Assembly (NCBI GenBank): GCA_964627035.1
Contig: CAZVKN010000004.1
Coordinates: 1-64,000, forward strand
DNA length: 64,000 bases
From: CAZVKN01 sp964627035
GTDB lineage: Bacteria > Electryoneota > AABM5-125-24 > Hatepunaeales > Hatepunaeaceae
Reading direction: 5' to 3'
In this document: piece after piece, positions 44,112 to 53,194 of the stretch
Position numbering within the stretch: position 1 is the first letter of the stretch
Layout of the letters: each line of letters begins with the position of its first letter
The notes under the pieces: model-generated
What the model was told of the DNA's origin: nothing
Database searches by the model: none
Seen by the model: only the letters and a program-made list of their open reading frames with translations
Position numbers and translations under genes: made by a program

Positions 44112-45782
44112 TTATTCCCAAAGCCTCGCTTCAATCATCTCCTTGATTTCTGCAACTCCATCATCCACCTGTAATAATATACGATCCGTATCTGAGCGAA
44201 GTTTTTGTGAGAACTCGTCATCCGGTAACCCCTGAAGATTAACTCGAACATTGTAAGCGGCTCCTCGCGCCGCTAATCCTGCCGACAATCCTGCAACTCC
44301 GGCATCAGGTGTAAGGTTACGATTACCATGCTCAGCAACCACCTTCACCAATTCAACAATTTCAGGAATTAAACTGAGCGTTTCAAACGGTACTAATGAT
44401 GCACCTTGACTCGCTTTCAGGATTGTTGCATTGCGTGTCGCTTTTTGTTCATCAGTCTTTTTCGGCAGTCTCATCGCATCCATAACCGCATCAAACGAAG
44501 CCGAGTCACGATCAACAAGGTCAATCAACTTATACTTTAGCTCTTGTGCCTTAACTGCAATACTGTCCATAATATCGTTGTGCTTTGAGTAGCCTTTTTT
44601 CCCGAAAGTCAAGTTTGCCACCATAGATGCTAACGCAGCCGAAATTCCTCCGACTAACGCTGCAATACTACCTCCACCGGGAGCAGGAGAATCCGATGCA
44701 ACCTCATCAATAAAATCGTTGAGCTTCATGGATGTCAATGTTCCCGGTCTGCGGATCCGGTACTCTATGATCTTATCTTGAGGATCGAACAGTGCCACCT
44801 CACTCAGCCCCATTGACATAATCGCAATCCTGACGAGTTCATCCTCACTGACACCGGTTATCCGCTTCTGTTTATTGAGATAGTATCGTCCGGCGTCAAC
44901 CATCGCATCCAACGGAACCAATCCGACCAGCTCGCTTCCGGTGATACGCACACCAAATTGAGATGACAGTTCACATGCAAAGTCAAATATCTCGTGGATA
45001 GGGGAGATGTGGTGATTGGTGATGTTGATAGAAATCTGTGCCCGTTGATATTCGTCAATGAACCATCCGACCGCTTTTGTGCCTTTGAACTTGCCGGAGT
45101 TGAATACAACTTTGCCGTTCTCATCGCGGATGTATTTCTTACCGTCCATTTTAGCGTATCCCTTTTCACGGATACGATTGGCAATTCGGGAAGCTATCTT
45201 GGTATCAACCGAATTGAGGTTGATATTCCACGCAATCAGGAAGTCACGAGCGCTGATAGCAGTTGCACCTGACTTCGCATTGAAAATATCCGGTCCGAAG
45301 TCCGGTGTCCATTTGGGATTACCGGGACGTGCGGCGAGCCCTTCATACTCGCCGGCGCGGCAATTAGCGAGGTTTTCCCGTTCGGGGCGTCGTGCGGCGT
45401 ATTCATACAGGTATATTGGAATACTCAGCTCTTCACCGACACGTTTGCCGAGTCGTTTCGCCAGATCAATGCAATCATCCATCGTCATCCCGGATACAGG
45501 TACAAACGGACATACATCGGTAGCTCCAAACCGTGGATGCGCACCTGAATGTTTTGACATATCAATCAACTCAGACGCTTTCTTAATAGCTTGGAACGCC
45601 GCTTCAATCACAGGTTCAGGATCACCGGCGATGGTTACAACTGTACGATTGGTAGCTTCACCCGGATCCACGTCCAGCAGATTAGCTCCGGTAATTTTGG
45701 TAATTTCAGCGGTAATTGTGTCAATGACCGTACGGTCGCGTCCTTCGCTGAAGTTGGGGACGCATTCTACTATTGGGCTCAT
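44112..45782 (-). CDS. ftcD: glutamate formimidoyltransferase-cyclodeaminase fusion
   Basis: 556 residues joining two enzymes of histidine breakdown and folate one-carbon supply. Residues 1-330 are the formimidoyltransferase (VECVPNFSEGRD; active-site MSKHSGAHPRFGATDV; GWFIDEYQRAQISINITNH). Residues about 345-556 are the FTCD-type cyclodeaminase (FIDEVASDSPAPGGGSIAAL; TPDAGVAGLSAGLAARGA). Substrate formiminoglutamate passes its C1 to tetrahydrofolate, which is cyclised to methenyl-THF. Other hut genes are absent here. The fusion is shared by animals and some Bacteroidetes. Confidence 0.95.
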   Translation of the reverse strand: MSPIVECVPNFSEGRDRTVIDTITAEITKITGANLLDVDPGEATNRTVVTIAGDPEPVIEAAFQAIKKASELIDMSKHSGAHPRFGATDVCPFVPVSGMTMDDCIDLAKRLGKRVGEELSIPIYLYEYAARRPERENLANCRAGEYEGLAARPGNPKWTPDFGPDIFNAKSGATAISARDFLIAWNINLNSVDTKIASRIANRIREKGYAKMDGKKYIRDENGKVVFNSGKFKGTKAVGWFIDEYQRAQISINITNHHISPIHEIFDFACELSSQFGVRITGSELVGLVPLDAMVDAGRYYLNKQKRITGVSEDELVRIAIMSMGLSEVALFDPQDKIIEYRIRRPGTLTSMKLNDFIDEVASDSPAPGGGSIAALVGGISAALASMVANLTFGKKGYSKHNDIMDSIAVKAQELKYKLIDLVDRDSASFDAVMDAMRLPKKTDEQKATRNATILKASQGASLVPFETLSLIPEIVELVKVVAEHGNRNLTPDAGVAGLSAGLAARGAAYNVRVNLQGLPDDEFSQKLRSDTDRILLQVDDGVAEIKEMIEARLWE

Positions 45783-45830
45783 TTGGAAACCTGTTATATT
45801 ATTGCTATAATTATATAAAGAGTTATTTGT

Positions 45831-46286
45831 TTAATGTAATATGTTGATAATCGAATTAGCTATTTGACCCTTCATCCGTTCCACATGACTTCCATGCCAA
45901 TACACCCTCCTACATTCCGGGCACCGATACAGTTCCAACCCTCGTTCTACCACAGATTCAGGCACTTCCTCTGGATCGGGATCACTCTCCTCCACAATAA
46001 GAACATTGCACACCAAACAACGACTAAACGGATCCGCACCATCAGCTAACGAAAAAAGTTTGCTCAACTGTCTCATCTGCTCATCAACATCATACGATTC
46101 AATCTTGACAGACTTAACCTTCAATGTATCCGCAATAGGTTTGGTTGTCAACAGTATCCGCTGTTCCTCTGCAGCAAGATTGATCGCATCAATAAGCGAC
46201 ATTCCGCCATCATAATAACAGTCAAATCCAAGGATACGTAATCGTTTTGCTAATCTACTCAGATTGCCGTCAGCAACAAATTTCAT
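45831..46286 (-). CDS. Mut7-C domain protein, altered active site
   Basis: 151 residues. Mut7-C PIN-like fold: FVADGNLSRLAKRLRILGFDCYY, then LAAEEQRILLTTKPIADTL, with a C-terminal zinc ribbon (RCLVCN ... YRCPECRRVYWHGSHVERM). Most family members have LTRD at the LTTK position, so an acidic residue expected in the nuclease site is missing. The first acid (D7) remains. It overlaps the upstream gene by ATGA, so it is coupled to the FGE-like lipoprotein. It might bind RNA without cutting. Confidence 0.82.
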   Translation of the reverse strand: MKFVADGNLSRLAKRLRILGFDCYYDGGMSLIDAINLAAEEQRILLTTKPIADTLKVKSVKIESYDVDEQMRQLSKLFSLADGADPFSRCLVCNVLIVEESDPDPEEVPESVVERGLELYRCPECRRVYWHGSHVERMKGQIANSIINILH

Positions 46287-47182
46287 TCAGCAGGTTTAAC
46301 CGAATCAGGATTGAAAACCACCCTGAATCCAAGCTCAAGAAAATGTATATACGGTTCTACCGCAAATCGCTTGGAACAGCGAACTATCGTTTCATCGTTG
46401 CCAAATCCACCTCCGCGAATTGTCTTGTATCTGCCGGATTCGGGTCCTTGCGGATTGTGAGTGGTTCCTCGTGAATAGTATGTCGAGCTGTACCAATCTG
46501 ACGTCCACTCCCACACATTACCTACCATGTCATAACAGCCGTAAGGAGATGTTCCTTCTGCATAGCCCACGGGCCAAAGCCCGCCATGCTGATTTGAAAA
46601 GTTAGCGAGCCTGCCCGTAATCTGATCTCCCCAAGGATAAATCCGTCTGTCCCGATCTCCGCGCGCAGCCTTCTCCCATTCAGCTTCAGTCGGCAGCCGT
46701 CCGCCATACCACTCCGCAAACGCTTGTGCGTCGTGCCAACTCGCATAAGAAATCGGATAATTAGCATAGTCACCGATAGCAAAATAGCTGTCTGACATTC
46801 TGCCGATCAGCATGTCTCCGTGAAAATGCAATGCAGGATTGTCTGTCTCCGAAAGGAACTGAGCATATTGTTCGTTGGTTACTTCATACTTCATTATGTA
46901 GAAGGAATCAACTCGAATTTCCTTCTGAGGAGTTTCGTCCTGCTCAAAGAAACCGTAAGAACTTCCTCGCCAAAAAGTTCCTGCAGGAACCATGACAATA
47001 TCTTCAATTTCACGTTTCAGGCTATCGGGGACTTCGGTTGTATCATTGTCCCCAGTGGTGTCTTGAGCGGTAGTATCAGGTGGTGGTAAATCTACTATAC
47101 CTACCGTGCCTTCGCAACCTCCGAACAGAACCAAACTACCGGTGATAAGCAACGCAATTACAAAAATCAATTTCTCGTTCAT
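46283..47182 (-). CDS. FGE/SUMF1-family lipoprotein
   Basis: 299 residues. A signal sequence with lipobox (LVLFGGC, Cys at about 23) is followed by a Thr/Asp-rich linker. The FGE-sulfatase domain starts at about residue 60 (MVPAGTFWRGSSYGFFEQDETPQKEIRVDSFYIMKYEVTNEQYAQFL) and runs on to ARLPTEAEWEKAARG and MVGNVWEWTSDWY. True formylglycine-generating enzymes use a Cys pair near the C-terminus; here only one Cys is seen there (VRCSKRFA), so a structural or binding role is likelier. Repeat DNA lies upstream of it. Confidence 0.85.
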   Translation of the reverse strand: MNEKLIFVIALLITGSLVLFGGCEGTVGIVDLPPPDTTAQDTTGDNDTTEVPDSLKREIEDIVMVPAGTFWRGSSYGFFEQDETPQKEIRVDSFYIMKYEVTNEQYAQFLSETDNPALHFHGDMLIGRMSDSYFAIGDYANYPISYASWHDAQAFAEWYGGRLPTEAEWEKAARGDRDRRIYPWGDQITGRLANFSNQHGGLWPVGYAEGTSPYGCYDMVGNVWEWTSDWYSSTYYSRGTTHNPQGPESGRYKTIRGGGFGNDETIVRCSKRFAVEPYIHFLELGFRVVFNPDSVKPAE

Positions 47183-47212
47183 AATTTACCTCTATATTCA
47201 TATTTGTCTGCA

Positions 47213-47402
47213 GTTTAGAGTACACGCTTCAGAGTCTGTCCGGTAACACAAATATACCGCTGTCAGGTCGCCGCACCTGACAGACATCAGATTGATATTC
47301 AACTAGTTAAGCTGTCAACCGCGGCGGGTTGACAGCGGGTACACCTATTATTGGACAGACTCTTCAGCGTGTTTCTTACAGGCTAAAGCCTGAACTCTGA
47401 AC
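47213..47402. repeat. family E element interrupted by a family C insertion
   Basis: Left part of family E (47213-47232, GTTTAGAGTACACGCTTCAG) and right part (47362-47402, CTTCAGCGTG ... GAACTCTGAAC). Removing 47233-47361 and one copy of CTTCAG restores a sequence identical over its first 24 bases to the intact family E element at 54301-54352 (read in reverse). Family E copies have TTTAGAGT-type inverted ends and two inner hairpins. Confidence 0.85.
47233..47361. mobile_element. 129-bp MITE-like family C element with 6-bp target duplication
   Basis: Ends AGTCTGTCC and GGACAGACT are a perfect 9-bp inverted repeat. It is flanked by the direct repeat CTTCAG (47227-47232 and 47362-47367). Inside are two hairpins (GTCAGGTCGCCGCACCTGAC and a CTGTCAACC/GGTTGACAG stem) with CCGCTGTCA-like outer arms. 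No coding capacity, so it would need a transposase supplied elsewhere. Confidence 0.8.
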
Positions 47403-47403
47403 T

Positions 47404-50259
47404 CTATTTCACCAACACAACTTTCCTCACATCAACCCTACCAGGTGTCCATAATTTCAGCATATAACTGCCGGATGGGAGTTGATCCCCATTGATCCAA
47501 CCGATATGATTACCTGCACGACCGATGCCGGAATGGATGACTTTGACCTCACGACCAGCCATGTCCGTGAGGGTTATCTTGTACTCCGAAGCCTTAGCGA
47601 GGTGATAGCTGAATCTCATGAACGAGTTGAACGGATTGGGATAAGTTGATGTCAGATGACTTGTAGTCGGAATATTGACTGGATCTGAATTGACTGCGTT
47701 TTCCTCGACATCCAGTTCAACAATTACACGATTATCATCTCCATAGCCGTTGACAGCAAACTGAAAGTAGGAGTCGAGCATGATGTTCTCCTGATCCTGA
47801 AAGAGGTCGTATGGAACTACATCACCTGCTATCACAATGTTCCACTCGGCGGACTCTTCGGGCAGCAGCAGTTTCGGTTCGGGACGGATCGCCATCCAGT
47901 TAGTGTATAGCTCGGTTGAGAACAGCTTATCTCCAACAGGCTCTTCACCATCATTATTTCCCTGCCAGATTCCGATCATGTGCGCCATTCCACCCCAATG
48001 ATCTCTGTTGTGAGCAATGTCAAATCCACCCATTGTATGTCCTTCCGGTGGATGGATGGTGTAGAGAGGTATTAAAGATGAATCGTCAGGACTGAATAGA
48101 GATAATTCATAGACTGCTGAATCCGGCTCGGTAATGACATACAGCTCGCGGATATTCTTTTTGATGCCGATAGAAACTACCGGATCACCAATTTCAAACC
48201 GTTGTCGCTCCCACATTTCATCATCACTTCGGACGATTGTTCCCTCAGCACCACCGACATAGTAATCAACGAAACCGTGAGCATTCCAAAAATCTGTTCC
48301 GATTGCACTGTATCTTTCAAATCCATCAGGTCCCTGATATTCCTGACCAAACTCCCCATCAGCAGTGAATTCAATAATTCTACTACCGTCACCACCATAC
48401 AAGAAAAACTCACCGTCACTTGAAATATCAAAGAATCCGTCTCCATCTGGATTTCCAGGTTGAACGAATTGATTTACAACATTAAATTCCATATCAAGCT
48501 GATAAATTTTCGGAGTTTCTTCGCCATTTCCACCTGCAAGAAATAGCCCTTCAGTTGTCCAGACAACACCGTAGATGTCATAATCATCTGTGATATTGCT
48601 TACATCTTCAAATATATCGGGTTCTTTCATCTCCCACCAGTCAACCGGAGTAGCGTAAATCGGCACAGGGGTTCTGTTCTCAAACGCGACGGTCATTATA
48701 TCTCTGTCGGTGTTGCGAGTCTCAAACCGAATTGTATCATCAGCCACCTCGTCCCAGACGTCTTGTGGAAAGTGCAGCCAACCGCGATCTGTGCGTGTTT
48801 CATCTGGGTCACCACCGAGTTCCTGCTCACCGCTGTCAATGCATGGGGAGTTGCCTTGCAGAAGATACCAGGTCGTGTCATTTCCATAGAAGCAGGGGTC
48901 TTCATCAATATTGCCTTCACCTTCAAATCCACCTTCGATGAGGCTGTAAACGGCAGTCAGGCGATCATTGTCACCGACTTGAGGCAGTGGTCCGGTTACA
49001 ATGCAACTTGACAGACGGATCAGCGAATTTTGTTCACGCCATCCTCGTGCCCATACTCCGTGTGGTCCCAAATCATTAAGCCCTGTTGCTCGGTTGTCAA
49101 TGAATGTACAGTTATTAATGCGAATCGGTTCATCCCCAAGATCGTTTGAAGTGGAAATTGCTCCACCACCACGGGTTGCACCATTTTCAAGAAACAAACA
49201 ATGACTGATGTGTGCATGAGGAGGTTCTTTAAGGTAAATTGCTCCACCCCTATCGGAAGCGTTTTGCTCAAAACGGCAGTAAGTTGCAGTTAACCCGGAG
49301 CTGCCTCGTATATATAATCCCCCACCTACTCGATCTCTCTCATTGGCAGCATTACCGATGAAATCACACCATTCGAAAATTGGGTTAGTGCCCTCCCCAA
49401 AGGAATATACGCCTCCACCGGCAAACGCTGTGTTATTTATAAATTTGGTACGTATGAAGGTTGGATCCGCACCGTTTCTGATGTGAACAGCTCCACCCAG
49501 ACCGCTATTCTCCTCACCACCTCGAGCAGAATTATCGTCGAAAATGCAATCCACGATGTCGGGGGTTGAATTTGAGCTGACCATCATGCCACCGCCCCAG
49601 CCACTGTTGTCGCCTTGACCGGATCGGTTTAGGATGAGTTCGCATCCGATTATAGTCGGTTCGGATTCGCGGAAGATGGAGATTCCCCCGGCGTAGAGAT
49701 ATGAAAAATTTTCATGGAGCACGCAGTTACGAATTATCGGAGAGCTGTTCCAGACTGCAATTCCGCCACCCGCATAGCTGGCAATGCCGTCAAATATACG
49801 GGAATCCTCGATTAGCACATCGCCCTGCCAGATGAATGCATTGGCACCACTTTTGACCGAATCAGGGACTTGATTATTGCCCGTCGCTCTTCCACGTCGC
49901 AGAATACAGTATTTCAGGTGTGTCAGGCTGTCTGAATCGAGAAATCTTAATCCACCCCAACCGGTCGCAACTCCCTCCTGAGGCCCAAATAGAATTGAGT
50001 CTTCTTCTGTGCCTACTGCCGCAAGCCTGCCATATACTGTGAAGCGGTATGCAGCTCTGAACAGCACTTCCACTCCCGGTTCAATGACCAGTTCCTGACT
50101 GTCCGGCACTGTAAGATGGCCGATTACAATATAGGGACTATCATCAACCGTCCACTCGCCAATGACTTCTCCCCTGACTTCTACGCCAAATGAGGAGTTC
50201 ACCCCAAGCAGTAAGATGATGATGCACAATGATGTTAAAACTTTGAACGATGATGGCAT
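47404..50259 (-). CDS. secreted right-handed beta-helix protein with T9SS tail
   Basis: 951 residues. Signal peptide (about 1-25), a lead-in (GHLTVPDSQELVIEPGVEVLFRAAYRFTVYGRLAAVG), then about 18 short parallel beta-helix turns (about residues 95-430, e.g. GGGIAVWNSSPIIRNCVLHEN) as in NosD/pectate-lyase-like folds. A middle propeller-like segment lies at about 540-770 (YGVVWTTEGLFLAGGNGEETPKIYQL). The sorting tail is TYPNPFNSFMRFSYHL ... GREVKVIHSG ... SGSYMLKLWTPGR ... VVLVK. Probably on or outside the outer membrane; the ligand is likely a polysaccharide, by family habit only. Confidence 0.88.
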   Translation of the reverse strand: MPSSFKVLTSLCIIILLLGVNSSFGVEVRGEVIGEWTVDDSPYIVIGHLTVPDSQELVIEPGVEVLFRAAYRFTVYGRLAAVGTEEDSILFGPQEGVATGWGGLRFLDSDSLTHLKYCILRRGRATGNNQVPDSVKSGANAFIWQGDVLIEDSRIFDGIASYAGGGIAVWNSSPIIRNCVLHENFSYLYAGGISIFRESEPTIIGCELILNRSGQGDNSGWGGGMMVSSNSTPDIVDCIFDDNSARGGEENSGLGGAVHIRNGADPTFIRTKFINNTAFAGGGVYSFGEGTNPIFEWCDFIGNAANERDRVGGGLYIRGSSGLTATYCRFEQNASDRGGAIYLKEPPHAHISHCLFLENGATRGGGAISTSNDLGDEPIRINNCTFIDNRATGLNDLGPHGVWARGWREQNSLIRLSSCIVTGPLPQVGDNDRLTAVYSLIEGGFEGEGNIDEDPCFYGNDTTWYLLQGNSPCIDSGEQELGGDPDETRTDRGWLHFPQDVWDEVADDTIRFETRNTDRDIMTVAFENRTPVPIYATPVDWWEMKEPDIFEDVSNITDDYDIYGVVWTTEGLFLAGGNGEETPKIYQLDMEFNVVNQFVQPGNPDGDGFFDISSDGEFFLYGGDGSRIIEFTADGEFGQEYQGPDGFERYSAIGTDFWNAHGFVDYYVGGAEGTIVRSDDEMWERQRFEIGDPVVSIGIKKNIRELYVITEPDSAVYELSLFSPDDSSLIPLYTIHPPEGHTMGGFDIAHNRDHWGGMAHMIGIWQGNNDGEEPVGDKLFSTELYTNWMAIRPEPKLLLPEESAEWNIVIAGDVVPYDLFQDQENIMLDSYFQFAVNGYGDDNRVIVELDVEENAVNSDPVNIPTTSHLTSTYPNPFNSFMRFSYHLAKASEYKITLTDMAGREVKVIHSGIGRAGNHIGWINGDQLPSGSYMLKLWTPGRVDVRKVVLVK

Positions 50260-50346
50260 TTGCCACTCCTCAGTTAGGTGAAAAGATTTCAGTGGTTTGG
50301 GCTTCCATTTCAGGATTAATTCATTCGATATGGTGTAAAAAGCGTC

Positions 50347-51135
50347 TTACTCCAATTGTTCCAACATTCGCATAGCAGGCAGCTTACCGACATTTGGATG
50401 ATGAAAACGCAAAAACAGTTCCAAAGCACGAGATAACTCTTTATTTGCGTTTGAACTCGGTTTGAGTCTGCTAAGTGAATTCCCACTGCCGTTGCTGAGT
50501 CTTCGCAACAGACTCACGGATTCACCGGAAAGCATAAAGCGGTTATCACTATCAGTCATAGACATCGCATCAGCTGAGCAGGAGCTGCAACAGATAGCAC
50601 CGTGTTCCACAAGCAGTGAATTGTGCCTGCTGATTTCGGCAATTGGAGCGTCACAAACCGGGCACGGAAAGGGGTCGAGAGCAAAGCCGATCACTCTTAA
50701 TATAGTCAGTTGGAACTTCCACAATGTGATACGAGGGTTACCACTGTCAAGCTTGTTGAGTGCGTCGCAGGTTGCACTGAACGCCTCACTGTTCGGTTCA
50801 CTGTCAATGAACAGGCGATTTACCTGTTCAAGGATCACCGCTGCATACCCTGTCAGAGTCAGATCTGTTTTCAGTGAGTTATAGCCCTGAATAATGGTCG
50901 TCTGTCCGATGTTCTGTACTGATCTGCTCGGTTTGTAGTATATGATAGCTTCCACACGAGCCGGTGGCTCCAATCCGCTGCTGGATGAGCTTGACTTACT
51001 ACGACGAACTCCTTTTGCAATTACTGCGAACTTACCGAGAATCTTACCGAACAGAGTGATAATCCGTGATGTTTCCCCATGTCTGATGGACTTGAGGACT
51101 ATCGCTTCTTCTTTTATCTGTCCGGCTTTATTCAT
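50347..51135 (-). CDS. recO: DNA repair protein RecO
   Basis: 262 residues. N-terminal OB fold (EAIVLKSIRHGETSRIITLFGKILGKFAVIAKGVRRSKS), a helical centre, and a zinc site CPVCDAP ... CCSSCSADA at about residues 158-186. RecO anneals strands and loads RecA with RecR in gap repair. No ribosome site is obvious before the ATG. The C-terminal helix is present; nothing is missing. Confidence 0.93.
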   Translation of the reverse strand: MNKAGQIKEEAIVLKSIRHGETSRIITLFGKILGKFAVIAKGVRRSKSSSSSSGLEPPARVEAIIYYKPSRSVQNIGQTTIIQGYNSLKTDLTLTGYAAVILEQVNRLFIDSEPNSEAFSATCDALNKLDSGNPRITLWKFQLTILRVIGFALDPFPCPVCDAPIAEISRHNSLLVEHGAICCSSCSADAMSMTDSDNRFMLSGESVSLLRRLSNGSGNSLSRLKPSSNANKELSRALELFLRFHHPNVGKLPAMRMLEQLE

Positions 51136-51302
51136 ACATATTTAGCGCATTTCTCATTAAATTTCAAATTACCTAAATTTACTGCAAGTGTCAAGTGAGG
51201 CGGTTCGTTTATCCTGATGGCTTGCGTGTAGGGAGGGGAGATGTTAGATTATGCTTGATTAATATGTGTACACCAATTCAAAGTTAAATTTGATTTCTAT
51301 CA

Positions 51303-52595
51303 ATGCGAATCTATATAGACCAAGCCCAACATCATATCGGCAAAGAAGTCCAAATCGCCGGCTGGTTATACAACATGCGATCAGCGGGGAAGAAGTTACG
51401 TTTCCTGATCCTACGCGACGGAACCGGACTTATGCAAGCTGTCGTGTTCAAACAAGCCGTCAGTGAAACAACCTTCGCTACAGCCGATAAATTGACACAA
51501 GAGAGCTCTATTATCGTCACCGGAACAGTTACCGAAGAGCCTCGATCTGTTGGTGGATATGAACTTCAAGTAACCGATGTTGAGTTAGTCGGCAAATCGG
51601 TTGACTATCCGATCACGCCGAAGGAACACGGTATTGAGTTCCTGCTTGACCGCAGGCATCTGTGGTTAAGATCCAAGAAACAGCACGCTATTATGAAAGT
51701 GCGTCATTCGGTGATCCGAGCAATTCGTGATTATTTTGATACTCGCGGATTTGTGCTGTTGGATTCACCGATGTTCACGCCGAACGCTGTCGAAGGTACT
51801 ACCGATCTGTTTGAAACCGAATACTTCGGTAGCAAAGCATATCTGGCGCAGTCGGGTCAACTCTACATGGAAGCCGGATGTATGGCATTCGGTAAAGTGT
51901 ATAATTTTGGACCGACGTTCCGTGCTGAGAAGTCCAAGACTCGTCGTCATCTGACCGAATTCTGGATGATTGAACCGGAAGTGGCATATCTGGACTTAGA
52001 CGGATTGATGGACCTTGAGGAAGATTTCATGGAGGAGGTTGTCGGGCGAGTGATTGAAGAGCGTAAAGAAGAGTTGAAAATCCTTGAGCGTGATACTACT
52101 ACCCTTGAGCAAGTCCAAAAGCCGTTCCCACGATTGACGTATGATGAAGCAGCCAACATTCTCAAAGAGCAAGGCACGGACTTTGAATACGGTTCAGACC
52201 TCGGAGCTAAGGATGAGACTGTACTCGCCGAGCAACATGACCGTCCTCTGTTCGTTCATAGATGGCCTCACGCCGTGAAAGCATTTTATATGAAGCGTGA
52301 TCCAAACGATAACTCCAAAGCTATGGGCGTTGATCTACTCGCACCGGAAGGTTATGGTGAGATTATCGGTGGCGGTCAGCGTGAGGATGACCTCGAAGAA
52401 CTTAAAAAAAGGATTGCCGAGCATAACCTTCCTCAAAAGTATTTTGAATGGTATCTCGACCTCAGGCGTTACGGCTCCGTTCCACACGCCGGATTCGGGC
52501 TCGGATTGGAGCGCACTATCGGTTGGATTTGCGGGCTGAAACATATTCGTGAAACGATTCCGTTTCCGAGGATGATGCATCGGTTGCAACCGTGA
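51303..52595 (+). CDS. asnS: asparaginyl-tRNA synthetase
   Basis: Class IIb synthetase charging tRNA-Asn, 430 residues. N-terminal OB anticodon-binding domain (EVQIAGWLYNMRSAGKKLRFLILRDGTGLMQAVV), motif 2 (FGPTFRAEKSKTRRHLTEFWMIEPEV) and motif 3 (HAGFGLGLERTIGWICGLKHIRETIPFPR). The FRAEKSKTRRHLTEF wording is AsnRS rather than AspRS. The stop overlaps the PAP2 gene start by 4 nt (GTGA). Confidence 0.95.
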   Translation: MRIYIDQAQHHIGKEVQIAGWLYNMRSAGKKLRFLILRDGTGLMQAVVFKQAVSETTFATADKLTQESSIIVTGTVTEEPRSVGGYELQVTDVELVGKSVDYPITPKEHGIEFLLDRRHLWLRSKKQHAIMKVRHSVIRAIRDYFDTRGFVLLDSPMFTPNAVEGTTDLFETEYFGSKAYLAQSGQLYMEAGCMAFGKVYNFGPTFRAEKSKTRRHLTEFWMIEPEVAYLDLDGLMDLEEDFMEEVVGRVIEERKEELKILERDTTTLEQVQKPFPRLTYDEAANILKEQGTDFEYGSDLGAKDETVLAEQHDRPLFVHRWPHAVKAFYMKRDPNDNSKAMGVDLLAPEGYGEIIGGGQREDDLEELKKRIAEHNLPQKYFEWYLDLRRYGSVPHAGFGLGLERTIGWICGLKHIRETIPFPRMMHRLQP

Positions 52596-53194
52596 CAGAT
52601 TTGATTGCCAGTATTGACATCTGGCTAATGTACTTCCTAAACGACACCCTCCGCAATCCAATTTTCAACTGGGTCATGCCGATATTTGATTATGACGAAG
52701 CGTGGCGGATTCCGTTGTTATTGGGGTGGGGTTTGGTGATGATATTCGGAAAAGCGAAAGATAGGTGGATCGGTTTGGGAGCGTTGTTAGTACTGGCGTT
52801 GACTGATCCGTTGTCAGCAAGAGTTTTTAAGCCGTTGTTCGGGCGCATCAGACCGTGCAACGTGCTGCCCGGGCTTAATGTCTGGTGGGAAGGGGCTTGG
52901 ATAACAGTTGCCGATCCGGCTATTCAGACATTGAAGGGATCTCTCGCATTTCCATCATCGCATGCTTCCAACATCGGTGGGCAGGCATTCTGGTGGAGTT
53001 GGGCGTATCCGAAAGGCAAGTATTGGTTTATCGGTATAGCGTTACTGATCGGGTATTCGCGCATCTATGACGGGCTGCACTATCCGTTGGATGTGTTGGG
53101 AGGATATATTCTTGGAGGAGGTTGTTTCCTGATTATCAGACAGATATTATTGAACTGGGGACCGAAACAGTTGCGAGCACGAAGTGACAGATAA
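52592..53194 (+). CDS. PAP2-family phosphatase
   Basis: 200 residues, membrane-bound acid-phosphatase-like enzyme. The three motifs are KPLFGRIRP (motif 1), PSSHA (motif 2) and SRIYDGLHYPLDVLGG (motif 3, catalytic His). Five to six hydrophobic segments. Likely substrates are undecaprenyl pyrophosphate or phosphatidylglycerol phosphate; not decidable here. GTG start coupled to asnS, and the end overlaps dprA by 11 nt. Confidence 0.9.
   Translation: MTDLIASIDIWLMYFLNDTLRNPIFNWVMPIFDYDEAWRIPLLLGWGLVMIFGKAKDRWIGLGALLVLALTDPLSARVFKPLFGRIRPCNVLPGLNVWWEGAWITVADPAIQTLKGSLAFPSSHASNIGGQAFWWSWAYPKGKYWFIGIALLIGYSRIYDGLHYPLDVLGGYILGGGCFLIIRQILLNWGPKQLRARSDR

Noticed and set aside
45058..45810. 250-codon open frame opposite ftcD
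   Set aside because: Fully antisense to the conserved formimidoyltransferase domain; shadow frame.
47404..50259. Type IX secretion machinery near its substrates
   Set aside because: Sorting tails are present on three proteins, but no porU, sprA, porV or gld gene was found in the window.
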